A DNA stretch of 64,000 nucleotides from assembly GCA_965243755.1 (NCBI GenBank), contig CBDEVW010000003.1:1116001-1180000 (forward strand). The letters are read 5' to 3'. The position numbers were made by a program, and so were the translations under genes. The DNA is from JANSWY01 sp965243755. GTDB taxonomy: Bacteria; Bacteroidota; Bacteroidia; Cytophagales; Cyclobacteriaceae. Positions 46,663 to 56,096 of this stretch are shown one piece after another (the first letter of the stretch is position 1; every line of letters starts with the position of its first letter). The notes under the pieces were generated by a model, which was not told the origin of the DNA, did not search any database, and worked only from the letters and a program-made list of their open reading frames with translations.

Positions 46663-48117
46663 ATGTATAAATACCTCTTAATAATCTTTGCACTCTCACA
46701 GTTCACTTTGGTCGCACAAAACCAAAAATTTGTGATTGATCTTGAGCCATCTGCATTAATCGTAAAGGAAACCTTTCCGGATTTGAGCAAGGATGGTAAG
46801 GTATTTCCGGTGTTTAATTCGGATTCCTCTAAATTATTATTGTTCCTTTCAACCCCACTAAACCTCTCGGCCATTTACCTCGATGACCAAATGCGGGAAT
46901 TGAATTTTATAGAAACCGAATTACCAGAAGAGAAAAGGTTAACTAAGATGGATGGGGGACTATATGGAGGTGATGATAATTACTACGCATTCTTCTCCGA
47001 TAGGAAAAAAGTAAACTTCTCCTGTTTCCGTATCAATGCCGAAGAGGGTGAAATCTTTAGCAATGATTTTAATCTCACATTAAACAAAGAAAAATATCTG
47101 CATTCATTTTCTGCAAATGGCTACTATTACATTGTTGCGGTCCCGATCTATAGCTCAGAAGTGAATATTTACCGCATCAATAAAACCCTTAAAATTCGTA
47201 AAACCACTTATGATTTTAGTGATGTTTCATTTGATAGTACCAATCCAAGGTTGTTTGATGAAATCAATGAATACATCATGAAGGGCAACCACCGATTATC
47301 AAGAATCTCATTGAAGGACCCGATAAGCACAGCTTCAACCGCAAGTTTCTTCAAGATTTATTACAACGACCAAATGGTGAGACTTTCCTTTGATCATGTA
47401 ATCGGCAGAACCACCATTCTTGAAATGGAATTAAATAGCCGTCTGAAAACAAGCTATCAGGTATTTGCACCATCCTATGTCCTGGCCAAAAGCTATTCAT
47501 ATACCTCCAACTCCGCCATCATTGATGATGTATTGTTTAATTTCATTACAGGAGGAGATATGATGTCTATCGTGGTGCATGAATTGGAAACAGGCGATAT
47601 GGTAGCTGAACATATCAGGGGGAAGAATGACAAATTTGACCTCATCAACGAACCGGTACATTATGATGGGTTACCATTAATGGGAAGTACCAAAACACCC
47701 AGAAGGTTTCTGAAATTGATTGAAGGTCAAAACCTGGGTATTGCCGTAAACAATCACGATAAAGACAATTGGGTGGTAAGTTTTGGAGCTGCCAACAGAC
47801 CAATTAAGGACCTTTCTGAACATATTCTGGTCACTATTGGAATGGAAGACATAGAAGACACTACCTCGCCCACCTACCTTGCTTTTCAGGAATATGAACT
47901 TTCCAAAAAAGTAATGGCCCGTGGTTTATTCAATAAATACAATTTTGACCACACCGAAGGAAAGATTAATTACGAGCCCTTCGATCATATTGATGTTTAT
48001 ATATCGCAAAATCTAAATGGCTTTGAGGTCCTGGAAACTGTCTTTCAACTGAATGGGCGCTATTACCATGGAAGTTATTACACTGATAGCCGTAAATACA
48101 CCATTGTGAAGTTCTAG
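46663..48117 (+). CDS. Secreted protein of unknown function
   Basis: The 484 residues start with a signal peptide ending TLVAQ. No known domain is recognised. The alternation of short beta strands (YYYIVAVPIY, NIYRINKTLKIRK, TSYQVFAPSYVLAKSY) suggests a beta-propeller or beta-rich fold. There is no T9SS sorting tail, so it is likely periplasmic. It stands alone, with a terminator shared with the converging nuclease gene. Confidence 0.6.
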   Translation: MYKYLLIIFALSQFTLVAQNQKFVIDLEPSALIVKETFPDLSKDGKVFPVFNSDSSKLLLFLSTPLNLSAIYLDDQMRELNFIETELPEEKRLTKMDGGLYGGDDNYYAFFSDRKKVNFSCFRINAEEGEIFSNDFNLTLNKEKYLHSFSANGYYYIVAVPIYSSEVNIYRINKTLKIRKTTYDFSDVSFDSTNPRLFDEINEYIMKGNHRLSRISLKDPISTASTASFFKIYYNDQMVRLSFDHVIGRTTILEMELNSRLKTSYQVFAPSYVLAKSYSYTSNSAIIDDVLFNFITGGDMMSIVVHELETGDMVAEHIRGKNDKFDLINEPVHYDGLPLMGSTKTPRRFLKLIEGQNLGIAVNNHDKDNWVVSFGAANRPIKDLSEHILVTIGMEDIEDTTSPTYLAFQEYELSKKVMARGLFNKYNFDHTEGKINYEPFDHIDVYISQNLNGFEVLETVFQLNGRYYHGSYYTDSRKYTIVKF

Positions 48118-48153
48118 TCGTCTGGTGTTCTAGGCTTCAGTGATAGAATAAAA

Positions 48154-48182
48154 AAAGAAGATGCCGTCATGACATCTTCTTT
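48154..48182. terminator. Bidirectional terminator between converging genes
   Basis: Ten-base stem AAAGAAGATG/CATCTTCTTT (48154-48163 and 48173-48182) with a 9-base loop and A/T tracts on both sides. It serves the unknown secreted gene on the plus strand and the nuclease gene on the minus strand. Confidence 0.8.
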
Positions 48183-48204
48183 ATTAGGCTAAATAGGTGA
48201 TTAA

Positions 48205-51200
48205 TTATTCTTTAATGATCTTTCCACTCAAAAGTGTTTCTCCATCCATCAACTGATAGAGGTACATTCCAGGATTCAACGCTGAAATATCTATCCGATT
48301 ACTAACATCCAGATTCAACTCCTGATTGAGTACTATTTTACCTTCCATGGTATAAACAGTAAGCTGAACGTCATCCTGAAGATTGTTGTAATTTATATAA
48401 AATTCTGATTTCGCAGGAACAGGATAAATCATTACTTCTGATCCTTCAGGGTTAACAGCACTTTCATCACTGCTAAAATCTTTCACCCATTCAACACTGT
48501 TGCCTTCAGTACGTGCGGAAGTGCCATTGAATCCTGTAATGGTAACTTCATCGATGTATATATGATCAGCATTGCCACTGGCATCACACTGGAACCTGAA
48601 TTGCGCATTTGATGCCATGTTGTAGTTTGTACTATTGATCTCCACGGTGGCAACATAGAACGCATTGTTGTCAAAATCAGCCCCTCTGGCATAGGTGGCA
48701 ACAGTTTGCCATGATGAACCATCAAAATACCTTAACCAAAAATCTTCATTAGATTCCATACTATACGCATAAAAGTAGAACATAACTTCTACCCTATCCC
48801 AGGCTGACAGGTCATAGGTTGATGAAGTCATTGCGGAGCTGGTTCCGGAATTATCTCTTAGTCTAATAGAATAACTACCTTCCCAGGACCTGGAGCCTGA
48901 ATATCTGGCGCAATCGCTCCCACCATCACTCCAGCCATCCCAGCCTGATTCAAAGTAGTCAACAGAAAGCACTGCACTGGAAGCAGCCGCAGTGACATTC
49001 ACCGAGAATGATTGCTCCACAGGGGTAGTTACAATGCCATCTGTCACAGTGATGGTTACAGAGTGACTTCCAACATCTGCAGCACCAGGAGTGCCCGACA
49101 ATGTAGCTGTGCCGTTTCCATTATCCAACAATGTCAACCATGATGGCAGAACAGTTGCTGCAAACGATAAATTGTTTCCGTCAGGGTCGCTCGCAGTAAT
49201 GGCATAACTGTATGCCGTACCTTCAGTTGCTTCCGTTACAGGAGTTGAAGTAAAAGAAGGTGCCTGATTAGGAGCAACTCCATGACTTCCAAGATACGAG
49301 AACTCATCCGTTGGGTAAACAGTCCATTCAGATGCCAGGTAGGTTGTATTTGCTCCAACACCCTGATTCCTAACCATTGTCACATCCTGTGCATAGTTAC
49401 TGGCGTCATTAAAATTACCGATTACATCAACTAATACACCGTCCTTAAACAAGGCGACAGGATCATTGCCATTAAATGTTAATGCCTGTGATGAAGTAAT
49501 CAGATCTGCCTGGGCCTGCATGGTAGCATTTGCTGAGCTGTTTACCACAACAAATACATCTCCATCGGCTACACTCCCGGAAAGTACTAACTCACTTCCC
49601 CAGCTTCCGGACCCGTTGGTCTGTTTAAAAATCGAGTATCCTGTTAAGCTAACAGTCGCTCCCGTTGTATTGGCAATTTCAAGCCCCTTGTTGTTTGAGG
49701 AACCTTCGATGTATTCTGAGAAAAACAAAGTAGGCCCGGTAACTGGGGCCGCTGTAACATTGATCGTAAATGATTGCTCTATAGGGTTGCTAATAATCCC
49801 ATCAGTAACGGTCAGGGTAACTGTATTGGCACCTACATTACTATTTCCCGGAGTTCCAGACAAGGTGGCTGTGCCATTTCCATGGTCTGTAAGTGACAAC
49901 CAGTTTGGCAAAGTAGTACTTCCAAAGGTCAGGGCATTTCCATCAGGATCTGATGCGGTAACATTGTAAGTATACAACACATCCTCCTCACCATCTAGCA
50001 CAGGCGAAGATGTAAATGCGGGATCCTGATTCACAGGTCCTCCATTAAATGTGTGAGCACCCAGAAAACCAAATTCATCCTGAGCATAAGTGATCCACTC
50101 AGCAGTGGTATAAGTAGTGTTACCGGAAAAGTTCGGATCTCTAACCAGGGTTACATTTTGTGCGTAGTTGCTGGTATTATTGAACGTACCAATAACATCA
50201 ATTAAAACTCCGTCTTTGAATAGCGCTACCGGATCATTTCCATTGAAGGTAGTTGCTCCCGATCCAGTTATCAGATCCGCCTGGGCCTGCATGGTAGCAC
50301 TTGCGGAAGAATTAACTACCACATATACATCACCATCGGCAATAGTACCGGACAATGCCAACTCAGAACCCCATGAACCAGCTCCATTGGTTTGTTTGAA
50401 AATAGAATATCCGGTAAGGTTTACAGCAGATCCCGTGAAATTGGCAATCTCCAATCCTTTATTGTAGGAACTACCCTCAATATATTCAGAGAAAAAAAGC
50501 TCGGTTGCTCCTCCTCCACCTCCAATTGGTGAAACATTGATATTAAATGATTGAGTTGTTGGTGAGCTGACGACACCATCTGTAACCGAAATGGTAACCG
50601 CGTTGATACCTACATCACCTGATGCTGGAGTACCAGTCAGCGTTGCAGTACCATTGCCATGATCTGTCAGACTCAGCCATGCTGGTACTGCAGACCCTGA
50701 AATGATCATAGGATCTCCATCGCTATCAGTTGTTGTGATGTTGTAAGTATACAATGATCCTTCTTGCCCACTGGTTACGGGAGAAGATGTAAATACTGGT
50801 GCCTGATTGCCAGGAGTACCACCACACTCCGCCGGATATAGTTCACAAACATACTCAGGGTGATCTATGAACGGATTTCTGTTTTGTTGGTAGCTGTAAA
50901 TAATATCATTTCTTGTTCGCTCTGCATCATCCACAGGATCTGCCAAATGCCATTGAATCAATGTTGATAGCTTAGCGTGAAAAGGCTCCTTGCTGGTGTT
51001 GCTTAGATAAGTTTCCTGAAGTTCAAGGTCTGGTTCTCCGTTGGTACCTTCGTACCGTACCACCATGTAAAACAACATTCTTGCGACATCTCCTTTAACT
51101 TCTGCTGGTGGCTCCCATACCCAGTCAGTGCTACTGGTAAATGCCGGGGTAGCACCAGAGTAGTTACCGCCATTATCAATATACTGTTCATTGCACTCAT

Positions 51201-51621
51201 CAAAGTTCCTGTTATTTCTTGCGGAATTTGTTGAGACGTCTTCAGCTCTGATGTGATGGAGGTCAGTTCCTGCTCCCAGTGATGTGCCGAAATCCCCTCT
51301 GGACTTGGCCCATACATGCTCCCGCGACCAACCAGCTCCGCCATCATACTCTGCAGCAGCATTCATGGAAAAACGGCTGTAGAGTCCGATAACATTGTTA
51401 GGATTATTAGGATCTCTGTCGGTTTCTTTCAGGATATCCCAGGTATCAGTGCTTGAACTGGAATAAGGAAATTCTACATGACCATCGATAATATTGTGAA
51501 GTGCTGCTTTCAGCTGGTCTCCCGTAAGACCTTGTGCCGGATCGTAATATCCAGGCGGGATCTGCGCATATGACACACTAATCCCAAGCGCCATCAGAAG
51601 CGCAAGACAATAAGTTTTCAT
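48205..51621 (-). CDS. Secreted endonuclease I with Ig-like and lamin-tail repeats and T9SS sorting domain
   Basis: The 1138-residue protein has a signal peptide ending SVSYA. An endonuclease I (EndA/NucM-like) domain follows (about 20-268): WSREHVWAKSRGDFG and GTDLHHIRAEDVSTNS hold the beta-beta-metal active site His and Asn. Then come alternating domains: putative Ig at about 272, lamin-tail at 373, Ig at 531, lamin-tail at 631, Ig at 785, a beta-sandwich near 886, and a type A sorting domain from about 1064 (MIYPVPAKSEFYI). T9SS exports it to the surface. It likely degrades extracellular DNA for nutrients or biofilm turnover. Confidence 0.9.
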   Translation of the reverse strand: MKTYCLALLMALGISVSYAQIPPGYYDPAQGLTGDQLKAALHNIIDGHVEFPYSSSSTDTWDILKETDRDPNNPNNVIGLYSRFSMNAAAEYDGGAGWSREHVWAKSRGDFGTSLGAGTDLHHIRAEDVSTNSARNNRNFDECNEQYIDNGGNYSGATPAFTSSTDWVWEPPAEVKGDVARMLFYMVVRYEGTNGEPDLELQETYLSNTSKEPFHAKLSTLIQWHLADPVDDAERTRNDIIYSYQQNRNPFIDHPEYVCELYPAECGGTPGNQAPVFTSSPVTSGQEGSLYTYNITTTDSDGDPMIISGSAVPAWLSLTDHGNGTATLTGTPASGDVGINAVTISVTDGVVSSPTTQSFNINVSPIGGGGGATELFFSEYIEGSSYNKGLEIANFTGSAVNLTGYSIFKQTNGAGSWGSELALSGTIADGDVYVVVNSSASATMQAQADLITGSGATTFNGNDPVALFKDGVLIDVIGTFNNTSNYAQNVTLVRDPNFSGNTTYTTAEWITYAQDEFGFLGAHTFNGGPVNQDPAFTSSPVLDGEEDVLYTYNVTASDPDGNALTFGSTTLPNWLSLTDHGNGTATLSGTPGNSNVGANTVTLTVTDGIISNPIEQSFTINVTAAPVTGPTLFFSEYIEGSSNNKGLEIANTTGATVSLTGYSIFKQTNGSGSWGSELVLSGSVADGDVFVVVNSSANATMQAQADLITSSQALTFNGNDPVALFKDGVLVDVIGNFNDASNYAQDVTMVRNQGVGANTTYLASEWTVYPTDEFSYLGSHGVAPNQAPSFTSTPVTEATEGTAYSYAITASDPDGNNLSFAATVLPSWLTLLDNGNGTATLSGTPGAADVGSHSVTITVTDGIVTTPVEQSFSVNVTAAASSAVLSVDYFESGWDGWSDGGSDCARYSGSRSWEGSYSIRLRDNSGTSSAMTSSTYDLSAWDRVEVMFYFYAYSMESNEDFWLRYFDGSSWQTVATYARGADFDNNAFYVATVEINSTNYNMASNAQFRFQCDASGNADHIYIDEVTITGFNGTSARTEGNSVEWVKDFSSDESAVNPEGSEVMIYPVPAKSEFYINYNNLQDDVQLTVYTMEGKIVLNQELNLDVSNRIDISALNPGMYLYQLMDGETLLSGKIIKE
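49267..50505 (-). repeat. Internal tandem duplication inside the nuclease gene
   Basis: The Ig plus lamin-tail pair is repeated: EYIEGSS, YSIFKQTNG, GNDPVALFKDGVL and ATLSGTPG-type blocks recur about 770 bases apart. DNA similarity between copies is visible by eye. It arose by intragenic duplication, not from a mobile element. Confidence 0.85.
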
Positions 51622-51809
51622 TGGGTAGATTTTTGTTTGGTTATACGGGATGTAAATTTAAAATTTATTGAGATTACAGAAGATAATTTGGCTATTACCA
51701 TAATGTAAACAATCCAGTATAATTGGACTTATAAGATTGACTATCAGCTGATAATGGCGTTTAATGAGGTTTCAGGACCAGTAAATGTTATGGGAATGTT
51801 AAGACCGTT

Positions 51810-52787
51810 TTATGCAATACTAACAACCACCTTACCTGCTGCCTGCCTTTTTTCCAGAACTGAGATGGCCTTTGCTCCCTCTTCCAATGAATAGGTTTTG
51901 GAGATGAGGGGCTTAATTTTACCCGAAGCATACCACTTCAGCAGCTGATCCACATTTTCGCGGTTTTTATCTGGTTCATTCTGACAGAAACTACTCCAGA
52001 AAACACCCACCATGGAGGCCGATTTCAATAGTGGCAGATTCAGTGGGATTTTAGAGATTTCGCCATCAGTAAAACCAACTACCAAATGTCTGCCATATCT
52101 CGCAATAGCCCTGAAAGCAGGTTCAGAAAACTGACCGCCTACCGGATCCATTATTACGTCAACACCCGCACCTTTAGTCAGTCTTTTTACCTCAGATTTA
52201 AGATCTGCTTCAAGATAGTTAATGGGATGATCAGCACCCTGTGCAATGCAGATATCCAGCTTTTCCTGCGATGACGCTGCTGCAATGACCTTCATACCAA
52301 GTGCCTTGGCAATTTGGATCGTTGCAATTCCAATACCTCCGGCAGCACCCAAAACCAATGCAACTTCACCATTCTTCGCCTCTGCTCTATCTACCAATGC
52401 ATGGTAGCTTGTAGCATAAGTCATCAACAAAGCCGCTGCATCCAATCGCTCCATGTTATCAGGTATTTTGTAGACACTCTTCTGATCACATGCTGCATAT
52501 TCTGCCAGTCCTCCCCAGGTTAGCTTAGCCATCACCCGATCTCCTTTTTTAATTGAGTCAACTGCATCACCACATGCTGTTACTGTACCGCATACTTCCC
52601 CTCCAGGCACAAAAGGTGGGTCTGGTCTGAATTGATATTTCCCCTGTATAATCAATGTATCGGGGAAATTAATACCACATGCTTCTACCTGAATAAGTAC
52701 CTCGTTACTCTTAATTGTTGGCTTTGGAAACTCACCATACCCCAGACTCTCCGAAGGTCCATATGTCTTACAAACAACAGCTTTCAT
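51810..52787 (-). CDS. NADPH:quinone oxidoreductase-family (zinc-free MDR) enzyme
   Basis: The 325 residues form a medium-chain reductase: GroES-like N-terminal half (VEACGINFPDTLIIQGKY, then PGGEVCGTV), and a Rossmann half with LVLGAAGGIGIATIQIAKAL (NADPH loop) and GVDVIMDPVGG. The catalytic zinc ligands of alcohol dehydrogenases are absent, which places it in the quinone oxidoreductase branch. Substrate unknown. It stands alone. Confidence 0.92.
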   Translation of the reverse strand: MKAVVCKTYGPSESLGYGEFPKPTIKSNEVLIQVEACGINFPDTLIIQGKYQFRPDPPFVPGGEVCGTVTACGDAVDSIKKGDRVMAKLTWGGLAEYAACDQKSVYKIPDNMERLDAAALLMTYATSYHALVDRAEAKNGEVALVLGAAGGIGIATIQIAKALGMKVIAAASSQEKLDICIAQGADHPINYLEADLKSEVKRLTKGAGVDVIMDPVGGQFSEPAFRAIARYGRHLVVGFTDGEISKIPLNLPLLKSASMVGVFWSSFCQNEPDKNRENVDQLLKWYASGKIKPLISKTYSLEEGAKAISVLEKRQAAGKVVVSIA

Positions 52788-52882
52788 AAGTGATGATTAG
52801 ATTTTAGCCTGATTATCAGGGCAATTTAGGCTAGGAATTTAAAAATGCAATGTTTAATTTAAGAGCAGTTTAATTGTTTCCA

Positions 52883-53026
52883 ATGTCCACTAATCCAATT
52901 AGCAATTCAAAAAATCATGCTACCAGCTTGGTGGCAGGAACTCTTATTCCACACGTGGAGTCTAGATACCACGCAAAACAAACGGGGCGTAACCGAAAAG
53001 CCATACGAGTAGGAATCCTAATCTAA
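52883..53026 (+). other. Compositionally distinct, hairpin-rich block before DUF805 gene
   Basis: About half G+C at 52917-53012, against clearly AT-rich surroundings. Successive hairpins are TGCTACC/GGTGGCA (one mismatch), GGAA/TTCC and CGTGG/CCACG. Two overlapping frames are open: 47 codons from 52883 and 31 codons from 52917. Neither protein is recognised. It may be a structured leader RNA, an interspersed repeat, or a gene remnant. Confidence 0.35.
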
Positions 53027-53040
53027 CTATTTACAAAACT

Positions 53041-53388
53041 ATGAACTGGTATATCCATGTAATGAAAAATTATGCAACATTCAGTGGCCGGGCTCGAAGA
53101 AAAGAGTACTGGATGTTTGTTCTGTTCAACATTATTTTCGCTTCCATCGCAGCAGCTATCGACTATGCACTATTTGAAGCTCCCGGAATCATTTACGGTC
53201 TATATGTATTAGCTATCATCGTTCCTTCCATTGCCGTAGCTGTGAGACGACTACACGATATTGGTAAAGGTGGAGGATGGTTCTTTATATCTTTCGTTCC
53301 AGTTATTGGAGGGATTTGGTTCCTGGTTTTGATGCTTACCGATAGCCAGCCAGGTGAAAATGAATACGGCCCTAATCCTAAGGAGTAG
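53041..53388 (+). CDS. DUF805 membrane protein (YhaH-like)
   Basis: The 115 residues have the family signature FSGRARRKEYWMFVLFN at the N-terminus, a helix with a cytoplasmic basic patch RRLHDIGKGGGWFF, and a C-terminal PGENEYGPNP tail. Three to four membrane helices are predicted. Function is unknown for the family. It follows the structured block and ends in a strong terminator. Confidence 0.93.
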   Translation: MNWYIHVMKNYATFSGRARRKEYWMFVLFNIIFASIAAAIDYALFEAPGIIYGLYVLAIIVPSIAVAVRRLHDIGKGGGWFFISFVPVIGGIWFLVLMLTDSQPGENEYGPNPKE

Positions 53389-53411
53389 TTAATTCTGCTT
53401 ACCTAAATTAC

Positions 53412-53446
53412 AAAAGGTCTGTTTCGCTATAAGAAACAGACCTTTT
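53412..53446 (+). terminator. Strong rho-independent terminator after DUF805
   Basis: Fourteen-base perfect stem AAAAGGTCTGTTTC/GAAACAGACCTTTT with a 7-base loop, followed by a T-rich tract. Confidence 0.92.
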
Positions 53447-53481
53447 ATTTTCTAATAGAAATGATCTAATATCTTCACACA

Positions 53482-54024
53482 ATGCAGCCTTCTACCTATC
53501 TTTTTACTTCAAAAAGACTTGGATTTCGTGAATGGAAACTGAGGGATCTACCCGACATGATTGCCATTAACCAGAACCCTGAGGTCATGCAGTTCTTCCC
53601 TAAATGCCCTACTGAAGGCGAGACCCGAAATTTCATCCAACGAATGATCACCAGCCAGCAACAATTTGGTTTTTGCTATTTCGCAGTTGAATTATTACCT
53701 ACTCAGGAATTCATCGGCTTCATTGGCCTGCAAAGCCAAACTTACGAGGCTGATTTCACTCCTTGTGTTGACATAGGTTGGAGGCTAGCCAAAAAATTTT
53801 GGGGAAATGGATATGCTACCGAGGGTGCAATGCGCTGCGTGCAATTTGCACGGGAGACCACCAATCTTGATGAAATTGTGGCTGTGGCTCCAGTAATCAA
53901 TACCAGTTCTGTTGCCGTCATGAAAAAAATAGGAATGCATGAAGTCAAAACGTTTGACCACCCCGCATTGAAGGACGACAAACGTTTAAGAAAATGCGTC
54001 CTCTATCAATTACAATTGCATTAA
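53482..54024 (+). CDS. GNAT N-acetyltransferase, RimJ/RimL-like
   Basis: The 180 residues show LTSKRLGFREW-type start (here FTSKRLGFREWK), GFCYFAVE strand, VDIGWRLAKKFWGNGYATEGAM (acetyl-CoA pyrophosphate loop, Gly-x-Gly-x-Ala) and NTSSVAVMKKIGMHE, as in ribosomal-protein alanine acetyltransferases and related small-molecule acetyltransferases. The substrate is unknown. It stands alone. Confidence 0.92.
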   Translation: MQPSTYLFTSKRLGFREWKLRDLPDMIAINQNPEVMQFFPKCPTEGETRNFIQRMITSQQQFGFCYFAVELLPTQEFIGFIGLQSQTYEADFTPCVDIGWRLAKKFWGNGYATEGAMRCVQFARETTNLDEIVAVAPVINTSSVAVMKKIGMHEVKTFDHPALKDDKRLRKCVLYQLQLH

Positions 54025-54086
54025 CTCCATGCTGCCTGGGGGGTGAATTTGCTTCTTGCTGGTCATTATCATAAACATTATTTGAT

Positions 54087-54845
54087 ATGACTGTAAAACA
54101 CATTTTTCTTGCTTTAGGGGCAAGCCTAGTCCTGTGGTCCTGTGGAGATGACGAAACGTCCACTGATACTGAAAACCAGGGTGAGCCGGGAACATTATCT
54201 TCAGCATTCGATGAATTTGATTCGGAAAACGTCACTGTGATTTTGGAAGGTGATGAGGTGATCATTGAAACGAATGGGTTACCGAATCACACTTCACCCT
54301 ACTGGTCACCTAATCATTCCTTATACACACCGCCAACCGTCACTAACGAGCAATCAATGGCACCAGGATATATTGATGATTTTAATGGATCTTACACCCT
54401 GACAGTACCTGCTCAGCCAGAGAAAGCAACCACCTCAAGTGCAACCGGACTCGGTGCTATAGGAATAGCTGTCAGTGGATCTGTCATTTACAATGATCAG
54501 GAAGGCCCAAATGTACCATTAGATAATGCAGCTGTATCATTGGATTATACTGGCGCGCATACCGGCCCTCAAAGCTACCATTATCACCTTGAGCCCACTG
54601 CCTGGTCCAAAGATGATGATGAATTGATCGGGATTATTTCGGATGGATTCTTCCTGTACGGCAGAAAATGCGCCTCCACTGGCAGTTATCCGAATGACCT
54701 GGATGAATCTGGTGGGCATACCTCTACTACTACTCACAGCACTACTGAGGTGTATCACTACCACATTGAGAATGAGCTATACCTCAATCAATATTACATA
54801 TTGTTTCCAGGAGATTACCAGGGTACACCCAATGCAATCAATTAA
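54087..54845 (+). CDS. YHYH-domain lipoprotein
   Basis: The 252 residues have a lipobox LVLWSC (lipid-bearing Cys19) and the YHYH domain (about 100-230): AVSGSVIYNDQEGPN, YHYHLEPTAW and EVYHYHIENE with SDGFFLYGR between. Conserved histidines suggest metal binding, though no structure supports this that I can cite. The next gene starts 14 bases inside its 3' end, so the two are coupled. The cluster continues with a MORN lipoprotein and an SCO1 protein. Confidence 0.88.
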   Translation: MTVKHIFLALGASLVLWSCGDDETSTDTENQGEPGTLSSAFDEFDSENVTVILEGDEVIIETNGLPNHTSPYWSPNHSLYTPPTVTNEQSMAPGYIDDFNGSYTLTVPAQPEKATTSSATGLGAIGIAVSGSVIYNDQEGPNVPLDNAAVSLDYTGAHTGPQSYHYHLEPTAWSKDDDELIGIISDGFFLYGRKCASTGSYPNDLDESGGHTSTTTHSTTEVYHYHIENELYLNQYYILFPGDYQGTPNAIN

Positions 54846-55401
54846 GATGATATTCATAGGGATCTTTATAGCGTCGTGCTATTCTGATCCCGCACCTTCT
54901 ATCAATCAGGAGGTGCCAAAAGAGAAACTCCAACCAGCCTCAGAGTTGGGTATAGTGAAATTCCTGGATAAGCCTTTTTCTGGAAAAAGCATGGATCAAT
55001 ATCCCGATGGTACACCGCGAGAGGTCATCCATTACCTCAACGGAAAGCGCAATGGAAAAATAATCCGCTGGTATGCCAATGGAGTCAAAAGTTATGAAGG
55101 CACATATCTGAATAACAAACTGGATGGGCAGGTCAGCAGTTGGTGGTCCAATGGGAACCTCAGAAAACAAATATTCTACAAAGACGGCAGGCTTCATGGC
55201 ACACAAAAGCAGTGGTACAAATCCGGAACCATTTTTAAGGTAATGCAAATGAAAAATGGTAAAGAACATGGACTGCAAAAAGCCTGGCGGGAAAATGGTA
55301 AATTATATACCAATTATGAGGCCAGAGAAGGAAGAATTTATGGACTCAAAAGAGCCAATCTTTGTTTTCAATTATCAGACGAAACATTACAATCCAAATG
55401 A
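54832..55401 (+). CDS. MORN-repeat lipoprotein
   Basis: I choose the ATG at 54832 (189 residues) over a long upstream frame inside the YHYH gene. A second in-frame ATG at 54847 also gives a good signal. The lipobox is FIASC. Five MORN-variant units follow (NGKIIRWYANGVKSYEGTY, LDGQVSSWWSNGNLRKQIFY and similar), each about 23 residues. The stop overlaps the SCO1 start (ATGA). Its role is unknown. Confidence 0.85.
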   Translation: MQSIKMIFIGIFIASCYSDPAPSINQEVPKEKLQPASELGIVKFLDKPFSGKSMDQYPDGTPREVIHYLNGKRNGKIIRWYANGVKSYEGTYLNNKLDGQVSSWWSNGNLRKQIFYKDGRLHGTQKQWYKSGTIFKVMQMKNGKEHGLQKAWRENGKLYTNYEAREGRIYGLKRANLCFQLSDETLQSK

Positions 55402-56039
55402 AAAAACTGATGATCTTAATATCGGGCATACTGCTATTAGCATGTGGGGACCAGACTAAAAATGATCAACCATTGCCATATTACAGTGACGCCTTCTTTA
55501 CTCCTCAATGGTTTCCTTCCTCCAGGGCAGTCCCAAATACTTTTCACAAAGTACGACCATTTAATTTAATCAATCAGGAGGGTGCTTCTATCAACCTGGA
55601 GACTTTTCGGGATAAAATTTATGTGGCTGATTTTTTCTTTGCTTCATGTCCTGGGATATGCCCCACCATGACTAAAAATATGAGCCTTATCCAGGAAGCA
55701 TTTATGAATGATCCCGAGGTGTTATTGTTGTCTCATAGTGTAACCCCCAACTATGACAGCATATCAGTGCTCAAAGCATACGCCCAATCCAAAGGGATAG
55801 TTTCTGGTAAGTGGCATCTTGCAACAGGCGATCGGGAAGAAATCTACGACCTGGGAAGGAACTATTATTTTGCCGAAGAAGACCTGGGATTGGAAAAGAG
55901 CCCGGAGGATTTTCTGCATACCGAAAACTTTTTACTCATTGATAAAAATCAACATGTCCGAGGAATTTACAATGGCCTCAATCAAGCTTCCATTGACCAA
56001 CTTATTGCCGATATTTACCGGTTAAAAAAAGAAAGCTAA
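55398..56039 (+). CDS. SCO1/SenC-family copper-binding lipoprotein
   Basis: From ATG 55398, 213 residues, lipobox LLLAC (Cys16). The thioredoxin-like fold carries the SCO signature FFASCPGICPTM with copper ligands Cys84 and Cys88, and the third ligand His174 in DFLHTENFLLID. SCO1 delivers copper to the CuA site of cytochrome c oxidase or handles thiol redox. No oxidase genes are nearby, so its client is not visible. It closes a three-lipoprotein operon. Confidence 0.95.
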   Translation: MKKLMILISGILLLACGDQTKNDQPLPYYSDAFFTPQWFPSSRAVPNTFHKVRPFNLINQEGASINLETFRDKIYVADFFFASCPGICPTMTKNMSLIQEAFMNDPEVLLLSHSVTPNYDSISVLKAYAQSKGIVSGKWHLATGDREEIYDLGRNYYFAEEDLGLEKSPEDFLHTENFLLIDKNQHVRGIYNGLNQASIDQLIADIYRLKKES

Positions 56040-56067
56040 GTGCATCAGGTGATTAAGGAGTAATCAT

Positions 56068-56075
56068 TATCTTTA
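56068..56075 (+). promoter_or_regulatory. Possible -7 box for the DUF6090 gene
   Basis: TATCTTTA, one mismatch from TAnnTTTG, ends 21 bases before the ATG at 56097. It matches the octamer before the histidine kinase gene. Confidence 0.3.
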
Positions 56076-56096
56076 GCTGCTACCATTTGAACCATT

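Noticed and set aside
49466..49969. Plus-strand open frame of 167 codons
   Set aside because: It is the antisense shadow of the repeat domains of the nuclease gene and has no family similarity; a second one at 50168-50467 mirrors the duplicated copy.
49267..50505. Possible mobile element from the direct repeat
   Set aside because: The repeat coincides exactly with protein domain borders and carries no transposase or terminal inverted repeats.
54643..54831. Long N-terminal extension of the MORN lipoprotein
   Set aside because: It runs antiphase through the YHYH gene and lacks a signal peptide; the ATG at 54832 gives a proper lipobox.
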